Of a stretch of 64,000 nucleotides of DNA, positions 25,002 to 36,222 are shown piece after piece. Origin of the DNA: Volutella citrinella (taxonomy: Eukaryota; Ascomycota; Sordariomycetes; Hypocreales; Nectriaceae); assembly GCA_034401135.1 (NCBI GenBank), contig JAWZSP010000005.1:3844001-3908000 (forward strand), read 5' to 3'. Positions within the stretch are counted from its first letter, which is position 1; each line of letters begins with the position of its first letter. The translations under genes were made by a program, and so were the position numbers. The notes beneath the pieces are model-generated. The model was not told the DNA's origin. It saw only the letters and a program-made list of their open reading frames with translations, and searched no databases.

Positions 25002-26841
25002 ATCAGGGAAGGGCAAAAGGCCGTGGCCTTTCTGCGGTTGGCTCGTTGGGTTCAGGGAGGCCACTGCATGATTGGCATGATGGTTGGCATGGATGGCCCT
25101 CTGCGGTACATAGCGTCGGTGACTTTGCCTGGCGTGGATCTGTTGATAACGTGCAAATGGGTATGGATGATGAGGCGTTCTTACGGGAAGCATGTGTGCT
25201 AGACTACCTAGTACCGTACCTTGGCCAACTGCCTTTGCTGACTGGCAGGGAATGGAGTCTGGTCGATTTGATGACGCCATGAGGCGGCATTGTGCACAAT
25301 TCTGATATCACATCACGCTGGCTGTGACCTGACCTGGACGTCGATTTCTATCGCAAGCTCGACGCAAGGGGCAGCTCACAAGGACGGCCTCGGTAGCCGA
25401 CGTGACTGACTGCTCTCGTGATGCAATGCTGAACACCTCATCTCGCGCTCGCGCCCACACCACCCACTCAGCCCGTCCGTCAACTCGCCGTCTCCACTGC
25501 TCGGCAGCACGGGCAGCTCACAAAAGAGGGACCCATCACGCCGTTGGGCACGCGGTGAGCCGAAGGGACCCTCCACCCTCCTCCCCTCCCCCCCCTTCGC
25601 CCCTCGCCATCCCCCACCGCCCCGTTAAAGCCGTTGCGGTATCTGGGGGCACCTATTCGCAGGAAGGGCGCAGTTGACCCGCGGGACCTCGTTTGGGTAA
25701 TGCCCAAATCCCGGCAGACCCACGACGGTATTAAGTAACACACAGCGAGTTCGGCATCCATCGCTTACTGCCGCGAGTGCAACATAAGGGAACTGGGAGG
25801 AGGAGGCGGCGGAGGGAATAAGACTACTGCTACTCTACATCGGAGTGGGTTGCTTGTGCTTCTCCCCTCCCCAAGGGCTCCATGAAAGTTGGGATATTGT
25901 AATATCCTCACTCTTTCTCTCATATTCGACTCACGCACCGCTACAGGCAACGCACGCATTCAGACACACCACTCTCACACACCGACGGAGTCTCCACTCC
26001 GCACAAAGACTCGGAAGAACAGCAGCTTGGTCGAGGCGAGGTGTCGGTGAGAGAATTGCCATCCGGACCACAACACGACTCTGGGCATCGAGAGCAGCAG
26101 AGGAGGCGGCGTCACGTTGATACATATCACTCCCCGACCCTCCACTAGCCCGGGTACCAGCCTTGCAGTGCAGTGCAGTGCAGTCAAGCAAGCAAAGCAA
26201 GCAAGCAAGCAACAAAGCACGGGCAATAGAGCACGGACGGGCACGGGAGTCCCAGGGCATCCCGGTTGGATGGGTTTGCCGCTGTGATGCGGACGGCGAG
26301 GGATTTGGAGTCTTGGACGCGGCAGCGAAACGCCATCGTCCCACTCGCGGGTGGGCTGGCTACTCCCACAGCCCAGGAGAGGACGAGACCCCATCGCGAA
26401 TCTGCGAATTGGTGCTGGCAGTACATAACACCCCGTATTTCTCTCCGCCTCTGCCTTTCCCGCCAGCAACTGCACTCTCCATCACCTGTTTCTTTCACAT
26501 TCATCATCTGGCACTCTGCATCGCCCTGTTTCTTGCAGATCCCTTTGTTTCTTCGTGAACACGCACCCGCATTCAAGCGGGAACTATTTGAAGGGGGAGG
26601 GCCAGAACACGGACTCGCATTGTTTGACAACTGCCTACTTCTAGACAGGGTTGGTTGATAGAAGGGCTACCCTCTGCTTAATCCACTCGACAACCGCATC
26701 TCCAGAGAACTACACTCCAGCATCTACCACAAACAATCTACGCCAACAACCACAGCACTTCTCTTCGACACCCATCACCACGTATCATCAACGGAAAGAT
26801 CACAATAGACTGCCGAAGAAGAAGGACAAGAGAGAGAAAGA
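25002..26841. other. Intergenic region with simple repeats
   Basis: No gene supported. Downstream flank of the proline-rich gene, then leader of the 71-residue ORF. At 26164-26214 there is a run of TGCAG units followed by AAGC units. The last 200 bases are A/C-rich and lack ATG triplets close to the start, fitting a long 5' UTR. Confidence 0.5.
26164..26214. repeat. TGCAG and AAGC short tandem repeats
   Basis: Four TGCAG units run into several AAGC units with slight interruptions. Simple-sequence expansion in the presumed leader or promoter of the small Cys-rich gene. Confidence 0.7.
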
Positions 26842-27057
26842 ATGTGCTACTCCAACGTGGGCACGCTCACCTGCGTGTCATGCGGCTTCCGCGTTGGCGA
26901 GCACGTCGTGGGATACTCGCCCTGCCGCTCCCGCTGCGGCAAGTATGTCTCCAGACCCTCAAGCGAGGCCATCTACGACGAGTGCGACGTGTGCCGCCAG
27001 GCCCGGGAGGAGCGCGCCAACCTTACCCAGCGCCTGAATCAGGCATTTGGACGGTAA
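26842..27057 (+). CDS. Small Cys-rich protein, 71 residues
   Basis: I do not recognise the family. The ATG follows AAAGA and a purine-rich leader. Seven Cys lie at residues 2, 11, 14, 28, 32, 48 and 51, arranged as CVSC, CRSRC and CDVC; these pairs could bind one or two zinc ions. There is no signal peptide, so disulfide-rich secretion is less likely than a cytosolic zinc-ribbon-like fold. The C-terminal 20 residues (REERANLTQRLNQAFGR) predict an amphipathic helix. Such small CxxC proteins are common and poorly described in filamentous fungi. The regular Cys spacing and unusually long leader argue for a real gene. Confidence 0.55.
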   Translation: MCYSNVGTLTCVSCGFRVGEHVVGYSPCRSRCGKYVSRPSSEAIYDECDVCRQAREERANLTQRLNQAFGR

Positions 27058-28227
27058 TGTGCGCACTCGACATCTTGAGAGATGAGCGGACAGGGCACAA
27101 CGAAAAAGGAGGTGGGGGACGCAGAAGGCCTTGGCAAGATTACAACACCGGCGTTGTCACAAGTGAAAATAGGGGAGCCGGGGAAAAGGAAATGGGGAGA
27201 AAAGGGACCAAGGGGGGCGGGACAGCAGTTGTCCCTCCCCAACATGACTTACACGAGACTCGGATGCCCTGGTGCAACTTCACACACACACATACGCACA
27301 CACACGAGGAAGCCGCACATTGCACTCCCGGATGGATACGTTTTCTTGACTCGGACCCGTGGAGGCGACAAAAGGCCCATCAACTTTCGAGAGAAGCACA
27401 AGACACACAACATCTCTCCCGCCACGGCCGGGCCCCTCTGGTGCAACATCGGATCGCGCAGTCCTCTTCACCAAACACACACCAGTGACGAAAAGGGAAA
27501 AAATGCGGGAGCTAGCAGGGGCGGCTGCGACGCTTCTGCGAGGGCTTCTGGAAGGGTTGCATTTTCGGGAGTTGTTCTCTCTCCGCCGACAGCAAGGGTC
27601 GGGCGATGCGCTGTTTTGATATTGGTAGACCGGCGCGTGGGCTTGGTGTATCATACCATTTAATTATTACTACACTACACGGGGAAAAGGGCTGAGAGAG
27701 GGGGCGGGGGGGAAGGGGGACCGGGCGCTTTGCTTTTTTGTTATTCCCTGCTGGATTGGATGTGTTTGCTCCATTACGTACATGACGAGATGCGAACCGC
27801 CTGATGGCTGATGGTCGATGCACGTACAACGGCGCGAGCGTGCGCTGCAGCGGTATCGATGGCCGCGAGGCGGAAGGCGGCATGGCCCGGTGGTGGCGAG
27901 CCTCGCATCACGGCATCTCTGAGGTGACGAAGGGGAAGACGGCCTACGACGGCCCGCCCCTCCCTCCGTCCATCCATCCATGTACGAAAAGGCTGAGACT
28001 GAAGCCGGCGTCTGGACATGGGGTTAGACTGCTCATGTGGTCAGGCTATTTGCTTCCCACACAACCGATACTACGCGAGGTACGATGGGTTACTTTTACG
28101 AATCATGATTCTGCGTTGAAATTGCTCAATGCGGTCTAATACTTGCATATATCCTTGCTTGCTTGCCAGCCGTCTAATACGATGCAGCTCTCCCGCTGCA
28201 CCGGCTCCGTGCATTCGCTTGCCGCCG
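27058..28227. other. Convergent intergenic region
   Basis: About 1.2 kb of 3' flanks between the Cys-rich ORF and the LrgB-type gene. It contains a CA microsatellite near 27284-27305. A plus frame (27082-27663) is open for 193 codons but has no domain and starts in 3' flank. Confidence 0.5.
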
Positions 28228-30063
28228 TTATAGTGACACCAGGGCCCGCACAAACGTTGCCGCGGGGGGTATTGATGTGAAGAGCACAGTTACAGTGCCA
28301 AAGAGTGTCATGGAGAGAGTCGACAGCGCCGCGGCTCGCGGGTCTGTCCGTAGCAGTAGCGCTGTGCCGATGGCACTTGCGTTGACGCCCATGGTGACGC
28401 CGCGTGTGACATAGTCGTCTTCGGGGATACGCAACCACGAGAACAGACGAGGGCCCAGGACGACGCCCAGGATGCCGCTGATGATGGCGAGAGCGGCTAC
28501 CGTGTTGACATCGCCGCCGAGATTCTCTGTAGCAGGCACGGCGAGGGCGAGCGTCAGGCTGCGAGACGCAAACGACAGACTGCGAGAAGCCGAGATGCCG
28601 ATGGCGTGGCACAGCGGTGGGTAGGCCAGCAGAGAGCCGAGGCTGATGGCAACGTTGGGCACCGTGATGGATAGTGAGTGCGCCCTGAGTTCGCGTCTGT
28701 ACTGGAACATGGGCAATGCCAGAGCGACGATGCTGGCGTCGAGCAACGTCCCGAATACATCGCCGGCACCTGGGAGGAGCTTTGACCGTGTGTCGTGCCA
28801 GAGCTGGAGATACTTGGCACCAGTTCGGTAGGCCAGCAGGGTCGTGTTGAGATCGTCGCCGTGGATGGCCGCCAAGGCCCAGACGACGAGCACTGTGAAG
28901 AGAGAGGATACGAGTACCGGGTGCAGGTACTGGCGCCAGTTTACGGGGATGGCCATGGCGCCGAACCAGGCCAGAACGTTGACGGCAAGATGCATGGGCA
29001 TCGGATAGCCGGTCGTGTAGTACAAAGGAAGACCAATGAACAGAAATAGGAACACAAAGGTGGCCAGGTCGAGGTTACCAGAGATGAGAGCGGCCCATCG
29101 CTCGTCGATGGGGGTGGGCAACGGTGCCTGGGTGGGATAACTGGGCAAGTTGACAGCTTCGACGACATTCTCGCTGCGGTGCTGGCTCGCTGCATAGTGA
29201 TGACTCTGAAGTCGTAGCAGCGGTGGGCTCTGGGGCCTCGAGGGCGGAGCAGAGAGATCCATGAGTGGCACCGTGGATGTCGCCTGAGAGAAACTCGTCC
29301 GACGTGAGATGCCCGGAGTCGGGGCTCCGGAACCCGGCGCCGAGCTTACGTCTGGCTCGGGCGTCATGGAGATTGGGATGTCGGGCGTCATCCTGCCGAG
29401 CTCCTCCGCGCGCTGGTGCGCAGAGCGCTTCGACGTACCGACGACGAGTTGGATGCCACGGGTGATGTATGCAGCAAGGGCCATCATAACGAGAAAGCCA
29501 ATAACTGAGTGTTTTGCGTTAAACATGACCCAACTCAAGGTGTTGTGAAGAAATGAGCTTACCGAAAACACCAATGATCTTTCCCACCTCAATTGGCCCA
29601 ATAGGTGGACTCAATGGAAGGAGAACAAAGGAGGGCGTGAAGAAAATACCCATCCAGCGAAGTGACCATCCAGCCTGCAAGTCATGTTAGTGATTCCTTG
29701 GTTCGGGCTGCATCACTGGCCCTACTCACGGAAATGTCAATAAGAGAGACGAGCTTCTTGGTTTTATGATTCCCCAAAACCGCCTCTGAAAGGACCAGCA
29801 CTAGAAACAACAGCAGCAAGCATGCCACCGAGGCTGGGAAGGCCACATCAAGCCTGCGGAAGAGCGAATCTACGCCAAAGCAAGCAACCAGAGTCACCAG
29901 GAGGCCACAGGGGACGTATATCCATTCCCGGAGGAGCTTGCCACTGCAGGAGACGGCGGCCTGTAAAGCAGCGGGGTTAGTCTTAGATCATCCTGACCTG
30001 GGGTGTCATACGAACCAATTTGATGGCACGAGGGAGGTGCTTGATATCACCGAGTTGCGCCAT
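28228..30063 (-). CDS. LrgA/LrgB-type membrane protein (PLGG1-like)
   Basis: Four exons: 30063-30016, 29960-29730, 29674-29563 and 29504-28228, giving 555 residues. All joins keep frame; donors are GTTCGT, GTGAGT and GTAAGC. Residues about 20-145 form hydrophobic helices (LLLLFLVLVLSEAVLG, GIFFTPSFVLLPLSPPIG, VIGFLVMMALAAYI) resembling the LrgA/CidA half. A hydrophilic Ser/Pro-rich linker follows (about 150-235). The C-terminal half (about 240-555) ends in the LrgB core, with ALAVPATENLGGD, AIISGILGVVLGP and RGVTMGVNASAIGTALLL. The plant relative PLGG1 exports glycolate/glycerate from chloroplasts; bacterial Lrg/Cid proteins affect pyruvate/acetate flux and autolysis. In fungi the substrate and membrane are not known to me, so function is inferred as small-carboxylate transport. 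Confidence 0.85.
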
Positions 30064-30708
30064 GCTGAGATTGGCGAGCTTCGGAGAATGAAGCACCGAT
30101 AATTAGAGAGACGAGTCGTTGCAGAGTGACTCGGAGTGAAGATCGGAGCGAGGCTATCCGCAATTGATAAAGCGCCACTTCCGCCTGCCCGCAACGCCGC
30201 CAGACCATCCGACTCCTAAACAACAAAATACAATCCTGGATCGGAGAAATTAATTAATTATCGACTTTCAGGCGATACAATGGCCACAAGGCGGATTGGT
30301 CGATTTTGTATGGCTGGATGATGTTCCATCCTTTTCATATCTCGAACATCGCGATAGCACTTGATAGCAACGGAGGCTCAAGACCGAGGCTCTGGCCGGA
30401 GCAAATCATTGGGATCGAGCCGGAGGTGGGGCGGACGACCCACGCCGACCATCGGCGTATCGGATGTGCCCGAGTCACTCCATCCCAACACGCCGAAAAG
30501 CAAGACCAGCTCGTCTAAGCTGCGGTAGGAAGCACGTCAGGCACCCAGAGCCTCAACTCCCCTTGGCTGGTGGGTCTGTTACGTAGAGATGTGTGACTCT
30601 GCACGGGGTTTGGGCAGCGCACACGTGGAAAATCTCAACATGAGCTGTCGCCATGGTTCCGGCAGTCAGAGTTGCCGAAATTGATTTGCCAGGGGAGCTT
30701 CCTCAGGC

Positions 30709-30764
30709 CCTTGTCGTCTTGGCTTTGTCGTCTTGGCTTTGTCGTCTTGGCCTTGTCGTCTTGG
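30709..30764. repeat. 14-bp tandem repeat, four copies
   Basis: Units of YTTGTCGTCTTGG preceded by C. Copies 1 and 4 have CCTTG, copies 2 and 3 have CTTTG; a partial fifth unit follows. The 14-bp period shifts frame each copy, arguing against coding use. Confidence 0.85.
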
Positions 30765-31217
30765 CCTTGCTGTAGTTGTGTAGGTAGTATTCGCATTTTG
30801 GCCATCTCATACGAGAACGAAAGTGAAGTTGTTTGTCAATCTTGGGTGCGTAATTTTAGACACGACTGATTTGGAGCTTGACCAGGATGGGTAATTTTCC
30901 TGGCCAAACGCTAGCGACAATGCCGCTGCCCCAGCTCCTTCCCAAATTGAAACCCTCATGGATGGCATCTTGCCAATTGCCAGGAGCTCCTTCCATAGTG
31001 TCGCATGAACAAGTTCTGTGTGTGGGCTTCTATCTGAGCGCTGAGGCAGGTAGCAGTCACATTTAGCTGATGTCGCCGAGATAGCAATAGCAACAGCCTC
31101 AATCATCTTGTGTGAATCACCATCATGTTTCGCAGCCTGTAACTGACTACCCTGACGTCGTTTCTCGCTCGAGAGCAGAAACTGCAGTCAATATCAACTC
31201 CTTCCTAGCGTTGAACA

Positions 31218-31568
31218 ATGAAACCCTCACCTATTGCATCGTCCGACTCTTCTCAGCGAACCGATACCAGCGCGGCAGCAATAGCCAAGCAATGCGATAC
31301 CAACAACACTGGGAGCCCTGCACAACAGGCACAACAGGCTACAGCAAGTGGGCAAGGCGAGCGTGGGCGACTATTCAAGGCCAATCGCTTGCTTCGAAAG
31401 AAGGTCACGTCTGGATCAGAAGTGGCGGAACCTACAACACAAGAATCACCGCTTGAGCCGAGCCAAGGCGGCACGACTTCCTGCCCCGAACTTGGCTGTG
31501 GCGCCAGAGATGGCCTAGTACGCAGCCATCAAACAGTTTCGGGTATATTTAATGACCAACGTGAATAG
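31218..31568 (+). CDS. Candidate small orphan ORF, 116 residues
   Basis: Starts at ATG 31218 (AACAATGAAA context). It encodes a polar, Gln/Ser/Thr-rich protein with one basic segment (GRLFKANRLLRKKVTSG) in the middle. No signal peptide, membrane segment or known domain. Composition is more protein-like than that of the neighbouring frames, but a plus-strand frame in a different phase (31112-31456) is open over part of the same DNA. Could be a small basic protein, part of a spliced gene, or chance. Confidence 0.3.
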   Translation: MKPSPIASSDSSQRTDTSAAAIAKQCDTNNTGSPAQQAQQATASGQGERGRLFKANRLLRKKVTSGSEVAEPTTQESPLEPSQGGTTSCPELGCGARDGLVRSHQTVSGIFNDQRE

Positions 31569-31678
31569 AGGCTGGATACTCCACCATGGGGGCGGCCAAG
31601 ACGGCATGCCATACTCTCTCGGCCACTTACACCGCTAAAGCTCCGCGTTCGCGTCGGCCATCGAATACGTCGCGCCCG

Positions 31679-31921
31679 TCATTGGGAGGCATCCTCATGC
31701 TCCAGCGCAGAGTCACGATCCGGGGACAGTTCGCCACGCTCGCGGATCCCAAACGGAAGAGAGCGGAGACGGAGGGCGAGGGAGTCTGACAGAAACCGCA
31801 CGTTGTCTGACGACCAGAGAGTCGCCCCACAGCCGCAAGAGACAGCGGGAGGAAGCGCTCGACCATTGGCAATGGCGGGGATGATGCTGGCAACCTCGGA
31901 GCTGAACACACTGGGCGCCAT
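31679..31921 (-). CDS. Candidate small orphan ORF, 80 residues
   Basis: Begins MAPSVFSSEVASIIPAIANG and contains SCGCGATLWSSDNVRFLSD; the frame stays open upstream of this ATG. GC-rich third positions resemble those of real genes here, but a second minus frame (31627-31998) is also open over it, and no family is recognised. It may be a decayed exon or chance. Confidence 0.2.
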   Translation of the reverse strand: MAPSVFSSEVASIIPAIANGRALPPAVSCGCGATLWSSDNVRFLSDSLALRLRSLPFGIRERGELSPDRDSALEHEDASQ

Positions 31922-32056
31922 TGCGGGGGCAACTCGAGGGGCTTTGAGGCGCTCGGAGAAATGAGGTTTCTACACTCCAAGGGAAGACATAATGTCAAGA
32001 ACAGTCACGAGGACGCGGACCACACGCAGTGATAGGCAGTAGATGTAATAAACAGC

Positions 32057-32092
32057 AATACCGGAAATTCCATCAATACCGGAAATTCCATC
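32057..32092. repeat. 18-bp perfect tandem duplication
   Basis: AATACCGGAAATTCCATC occurs twice head to tail, about 320 bp before the glutaryl-CoA dehydrogenase ATG. Each copy contains the dyad-like GGAAATTCC. Confidence 0.85.
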
Positions 32093-32414
32093 TGTTGGCA
32101 CTGGCTTGGGCTGGTGCCAGTCGTGTGTGGGGATGTCAAGTCTAGCGTGTGGCTGCGGGCGGCGAAGCTGGGGTAGTGGTTGGCTCGGGGCACTGTCGGC
32201 GACGGGCAGGGGATGCAGTGGCCGTCGGCGACTTTGTCAGTACGCCGCACTGCCCATGACGGCTCAAAGCCGGGGCTTCAACGACTGCCGACACGCCGAA
32301 TTAAAAGCCATCATCAACCCCGCAACATTGACCATTGTTGTCACTTCTCATCTCGCGATTCCTCGATTTACATACCCTGCTTCCCTACCTGCTGGCTTTT
32401 ATTTGCGTCACATC

Positions 32415-33808
32415 ATGTTCCGTCCTATTCTCAGAGGTTGCGCCCGGTCCGCTGTGCCGTTGGCCACTCGCCGCTTCGCGTCGGCTTCGGCATCGTCTCC
32501 CTCGTTCAATTGGGAGGATCCGTTGGCCTCTCAGAACCTCTTGACCGAGGAGGAGATAGCAATTGGCGAGACTGCTGAGCGGTACTGTCAAGAGCAGCTA
32601 CAGCCCCGAGTGCTACGTAAGTGTTGTCATTGTCGCTGTCGGCCTCTGCTCGCGTGACCCGCCATACTAATGTCTCCCAGAGGCCTATCGTGATGAGGTC
32701 TATGACCCCAAAATTCTCGAGGAGATGGGCGAGCTGGGACTTCTCGGATCTAGCATTGAGGGTTACGGGTGTGCTGGCGTGTCCTCGGTCGCCGGCGGCC
32801 TGATCACAAGGGCAGTGGAGCGTGTTGATAGCGGCTATCGGTCTGGCATGTCGGTGCAGTCTTCTTTGGTCATGGGGGGCATCGCCGAGCACGGTACTGC
32901 GGAGCAAAAGGAGCGGTTCCTCCCTCTCATGGCCAAGGGAAAGCTCCTCGGCGCGTTTGGCCTAACGGAACCTAACCACGGCAGCGACCCTGGCAGCATG
33001 GAGACCGTGGCCAAGCCTCACCCTACCAAGACGGGCTACTACTCGCTGAGTGGCTCCAAGACGTGGATCACCAACAGCCCCATTGCCGATGTGCTCATGG
33101 TTTGGGCCAAGCTGCAGGACACCGGAAAGATTCGAGGATTCCTCGTGGAGCGAAAGGATTGCCCGCCCGGAACGCTGGAGACACCGGCGATCAAGAACAA
33201 GAACGGCCTGCGGGCATCCATTACAGGCATGATCCACCTGGACAACTGCCCGGTGCCCGAGGCCAACATGTTCCCCGACGTCGAGGGCCTCAGGGGCCCC
33301 TTTAGCTGCCTCAACAACGCCCGATACGGCATCGCGTTTGGCGTTCTGGGCACACTCGAGGACTGCATCGCCCGAGCCAGGACCTACGCGCTCGAGAGGA
33401 AGCAGTTCAAGGGCAACCCGCTGGCAAAGTATCAGCTCATCCAGAAGAAGCTGGCCGACGCCTCCACCGACGCCGCCCTCGGAACGCTGGCGGCCATCCA
33501 GGTCGGACGCCTCAAGGATGAGGGCAAGGCTGCGCCCGAGATGATCAGCATGATTAAGCGACAAAACTGCGATGCCGCCCTGAGGAATGCCCGCGTGTTG
33601 CAGGAGATTTTCGGTGGCAACGCTGTGAGCGACGAGTACCAGATTGGTCGCCACGTCGCCAACCTGTTTGTGACGCAGACCTACGAGGGCCAGAGCGATA
33701 TCCACAGTACGTATCTGATCCCGGATCCCGAATGATTGAATGCTGACTTGATGCCAACTAGGCCTGATTCTGGGACGGGCCATCACTGGGGTCCAGGCCT
33801 TTGTGTAG
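32415..33808 (+). CDS. Glutaryl-CoA dehydrogenase, mitochondrial
   Basis: FAD-dependent oxidative decarboxylation of glutaryl-CoA to crotonyl-CoA in lysine/tryptophan breakdown, in the mitochondrial matrix, passing electrons to ETF. Three exons: 32415-32616, 32681-33706 and 33762-33808, giving 424 residues. Both introns are GT..AG (GTAAGT, GTACGT) and phase-consistent; the last 47-nt exon supplies LILGRAITGVQAFV. The N-terminus (MFRPILRGCARSAVPLATRR) is a typical presequence. Acyl-CoA dehydrogenase signatures include GAFGLTEPNHGSDPGSMET and SKTWITNSPIADV (FAD and substrate loops). The catalytic base is expected at Glu403 in TYEGQSDIHS; the family usually has TYEGTHDIH, so the His-to-Ser change after Gly (Q-S for T-H) is a small variant. 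The C-terminal ILGRAITG is diagnostic for this subfamily. Confidence 0.93.
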
Positions 33809-34835
33809 ACATGGGTGACAAATGGACTGGGCTGATGATGTGAGCAGCAGCCGGCGAAACAAATGATCAGCTGCTAGCCTACAGCGAAAACCGGTGTCAC
33901 TACCGTTCATGTAGTGAGAAATTAAGCAAGGTTAGACTTAATGAGAAATGCGCTACAGGCTCAAAAGAAGTTCATGGCGTTGTGAAGCGTGCAGCCTTAT
34001 TGGCTCTGTGGGAAACTACGCAGCAATACAGCAGTGTGGCCTCGTTACTGGCTCTTGATATGTATAATTATGTCTACGAAGCTGATTCTGCGAAAACGAC
34101 ATGTACTGAATCGCACCATCCATTGAAACGCGTTGGCAATATGAAGTAGATTCCAATTTTGAAGTTGAAAGACTTCTACACAAAACCAACTGCACCCTAC
34201 CTAGCCTCAGGTTGCAAGGTGTTCCAGTAGCTGTTTCATTGTTCGAATACACTCAATTGTCCCTTCTCCTTTCCCTTCTCCTTCTTAATCGCTGCTGTTC
34301 CATCGAACGTTTTCCTCTTCCTTCTAGCTCTAGAAGGTGTAGAGTCTGAGAAAGCTTTCCGGCGGCGTTAAACTATAGGACCAAGACACGGAGACAGATA
34401 CATGCTTGGGTTTGGTAGCGGTCCGATGATGTGATGGCACAAGCAAGGGGCCAAAGGAAGAAAGGTTCAATTAAGGATTAGACTTAGGCTCGTATTGTAT
34501 AGCACTGGTCCGATCAATATCGAAGTCTTGTCCGCTAGTTTTATAAGGCCTCAGCGATCATGCAGTGTGTCAGGAAGATGCTGACACTGGGTTTGATATT
34601 AGGGTCTTCCAAGTGGCTGGTTGATTATACTAAATCCAAGCTCCCTGGCCACCACAAAGAACGAAGTGGGTAAGTTCGGGATCTGAGGGTCAAAAGGCTG
34701 TGGCAGCGGGTCCGATATCCAGCTTCATGATTTCAAGAGAAGCCGGAGGCGTTTAGCTAAAACCAAACGACGTGCTTCCAGATCTAAACGAATATACGCA
34801 GAGTTTTTTTACTCTGTGGGCGTTGACTTCCTGCA

Positions 34836-35183
34836 GGACAACTTGGGCATGTCATTCACAGCGTTGATAATATCCATAATGCATTGCTGTTTGCATTTGA
34901 TAATATTGGCCTTGACGTGTCAGAAGCGACCGTCAATGGTCTAGAAGCTGCGCCTGACGACAACAGTCAAAAATACATAGGTACAATGCATCAAATAACG
35001 GAGTCGGATGACCTTACAACTATGTTCGGAGGCAGAGGCAACGAAGCTTGTATCAGCGTGACTCATGTGGTTGATGGATTGCTGGGCATGACCAAAAAAC
35101 TGTCTCAGCTTAGGCAGCGGCACCACAATGCCCATGTCACGTCGCATGCGCCAGAGAGTTTGAGGCCTGAGACCCCAAACTGA
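34836..35183 (+). pseudogene. Possible coding remnant or terminal exon
   Basis: After a possible acceptor (CTTCCTGCAG ending at 34836) the frame reads GQLGHVIHSVDNIHNALLFA and stays open for about 115 codons to the stop ending at 35183. It includes TESDDLTTMFGGRGNEACIS and VDGLLGMTKKLSQLRQ. The frame has no suitable ATG near its start, and I find no upstream exon. The family is not recognised. Base composition is more AT-rich than neighbouring genes. It could be the end of a decayed or unusually spliced gene, or chance. Confidence 0.25.
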
Positions 35184-36148
35184 GACCTGAGAAGCCTGCA
35201 GCGAGGTGTCAAACCAGCGATGCCTGGGCCGGGCCGGAGGGGCACCGGGGCCTCCGCACGGGTTTGGTGCCCAGGGTGGGCCTGTGGCTTCATCAGGAAT
35301 CGGCCTGCCCGGGAGGCGATGCACGGCGGGCCTCGGCACCCAATGGCGGTGCGCGATGATGTGCGCCGATGCACTATGGAGCAAATGCCAAAGTGGCCCA
35401 ACTGCGTGGGCGGCTGGGCCTAGCCTCTCGAAGCCCGTCCCGCCCTGGCCCGATGGTAAGGTGATGTCAGCCTGAGTTCGCCATGAGCGAAATGGCGCTG
35501 GAAGGCCATGGACATGGGCATGGGCATGGAAAAGTTTAGATTTCCGCCGGCTCCGGCACCTCGGAAAGAGGGAGCACATTCGAGTCGTTGCACAAGATAG
35601 CGTGCAATGGGGCAACCAATGGTGTGGTCATCACGAATAAGCATCGGCCATCGAAGTCTAGCGAAGACCGTGGTACGTCTAGCCTGGCCTCGAGGCTTGG
35701 GGGCACGGTACTGTGTACAAGCGCACTAACAGACCCCCACGGTGCGGGCGCGGGGGCTCGATAGGGCTCCCTGAACAGGAGTCGCCGACCTGGAGTGCTG
35801 TCCGTGTCCGTGTTCAGGCCCAGCCGCCCCTGGATTTTGCCCCGTGGCGGTGCTTGGGCGTGTGTGGCACTGTGGCCAAGTTGGCCCAGTGGCCCAGTCA
35901 GCCACGGGCCTAAAAAACCTGACTTTTCGGGCTGCGAGAATGACCCGCCGCAGCCACCCTTCCTTCACCTCTCTTTGTTGACCCTCCTCTCTTTCCTCCA
36001 TACTACCCCATCGACGATCCCCAAATACCACCCGTTTCCCTTCAGCCTCGACTGAACCCCACGACGACAAAGAAGAGACAACCTTCAGTGCCCTCTCTTG
36101 AAACCCGTATTCTTGATCGTCTCGACGGCCAAGTCCAACATCGCTAGA

Positions 36149-36222
36149 GTGCGTGCTTTCCCCCCTCTTCGGTCCGCCGCCGTTTGGTGCCATCCCACCC
36201 GCTGACGTCTCTCCCCGTGCAG
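36149..36222 (+). other. Probable 5' UTR intron of the E2 gene
   Basis: GTGCGT donor, GCTGACG branch-like sequence and a CCGTGCAG acceptor lie in the CT-rich leader, 55 bp before the start codon. The 74-nt size fits the introns of this genome. Confidence 0.4.

Larger units (their letters stand above)
30064..32414. other. Divergent intergenic region with tandem repeats and small candidate ORFs
   Basis: Lies between the LrgB-type gene and glutaryl-CoA dehydrogenase. Contains a 14-bp repeat at 30709-30764, an 18-bp tandem duplication at 32057-32092 and two candidate small ORFs (plus 31218-31568, minus 31679-31921), annotated separately with low confidence. Confidence 0.5.

Noticed and set aside
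27284..27305. CA-rich array as a possible CRISPR or satellite
   Set aside because: Simple dinucleotide microsatellite; no spacer/repeat alternation.
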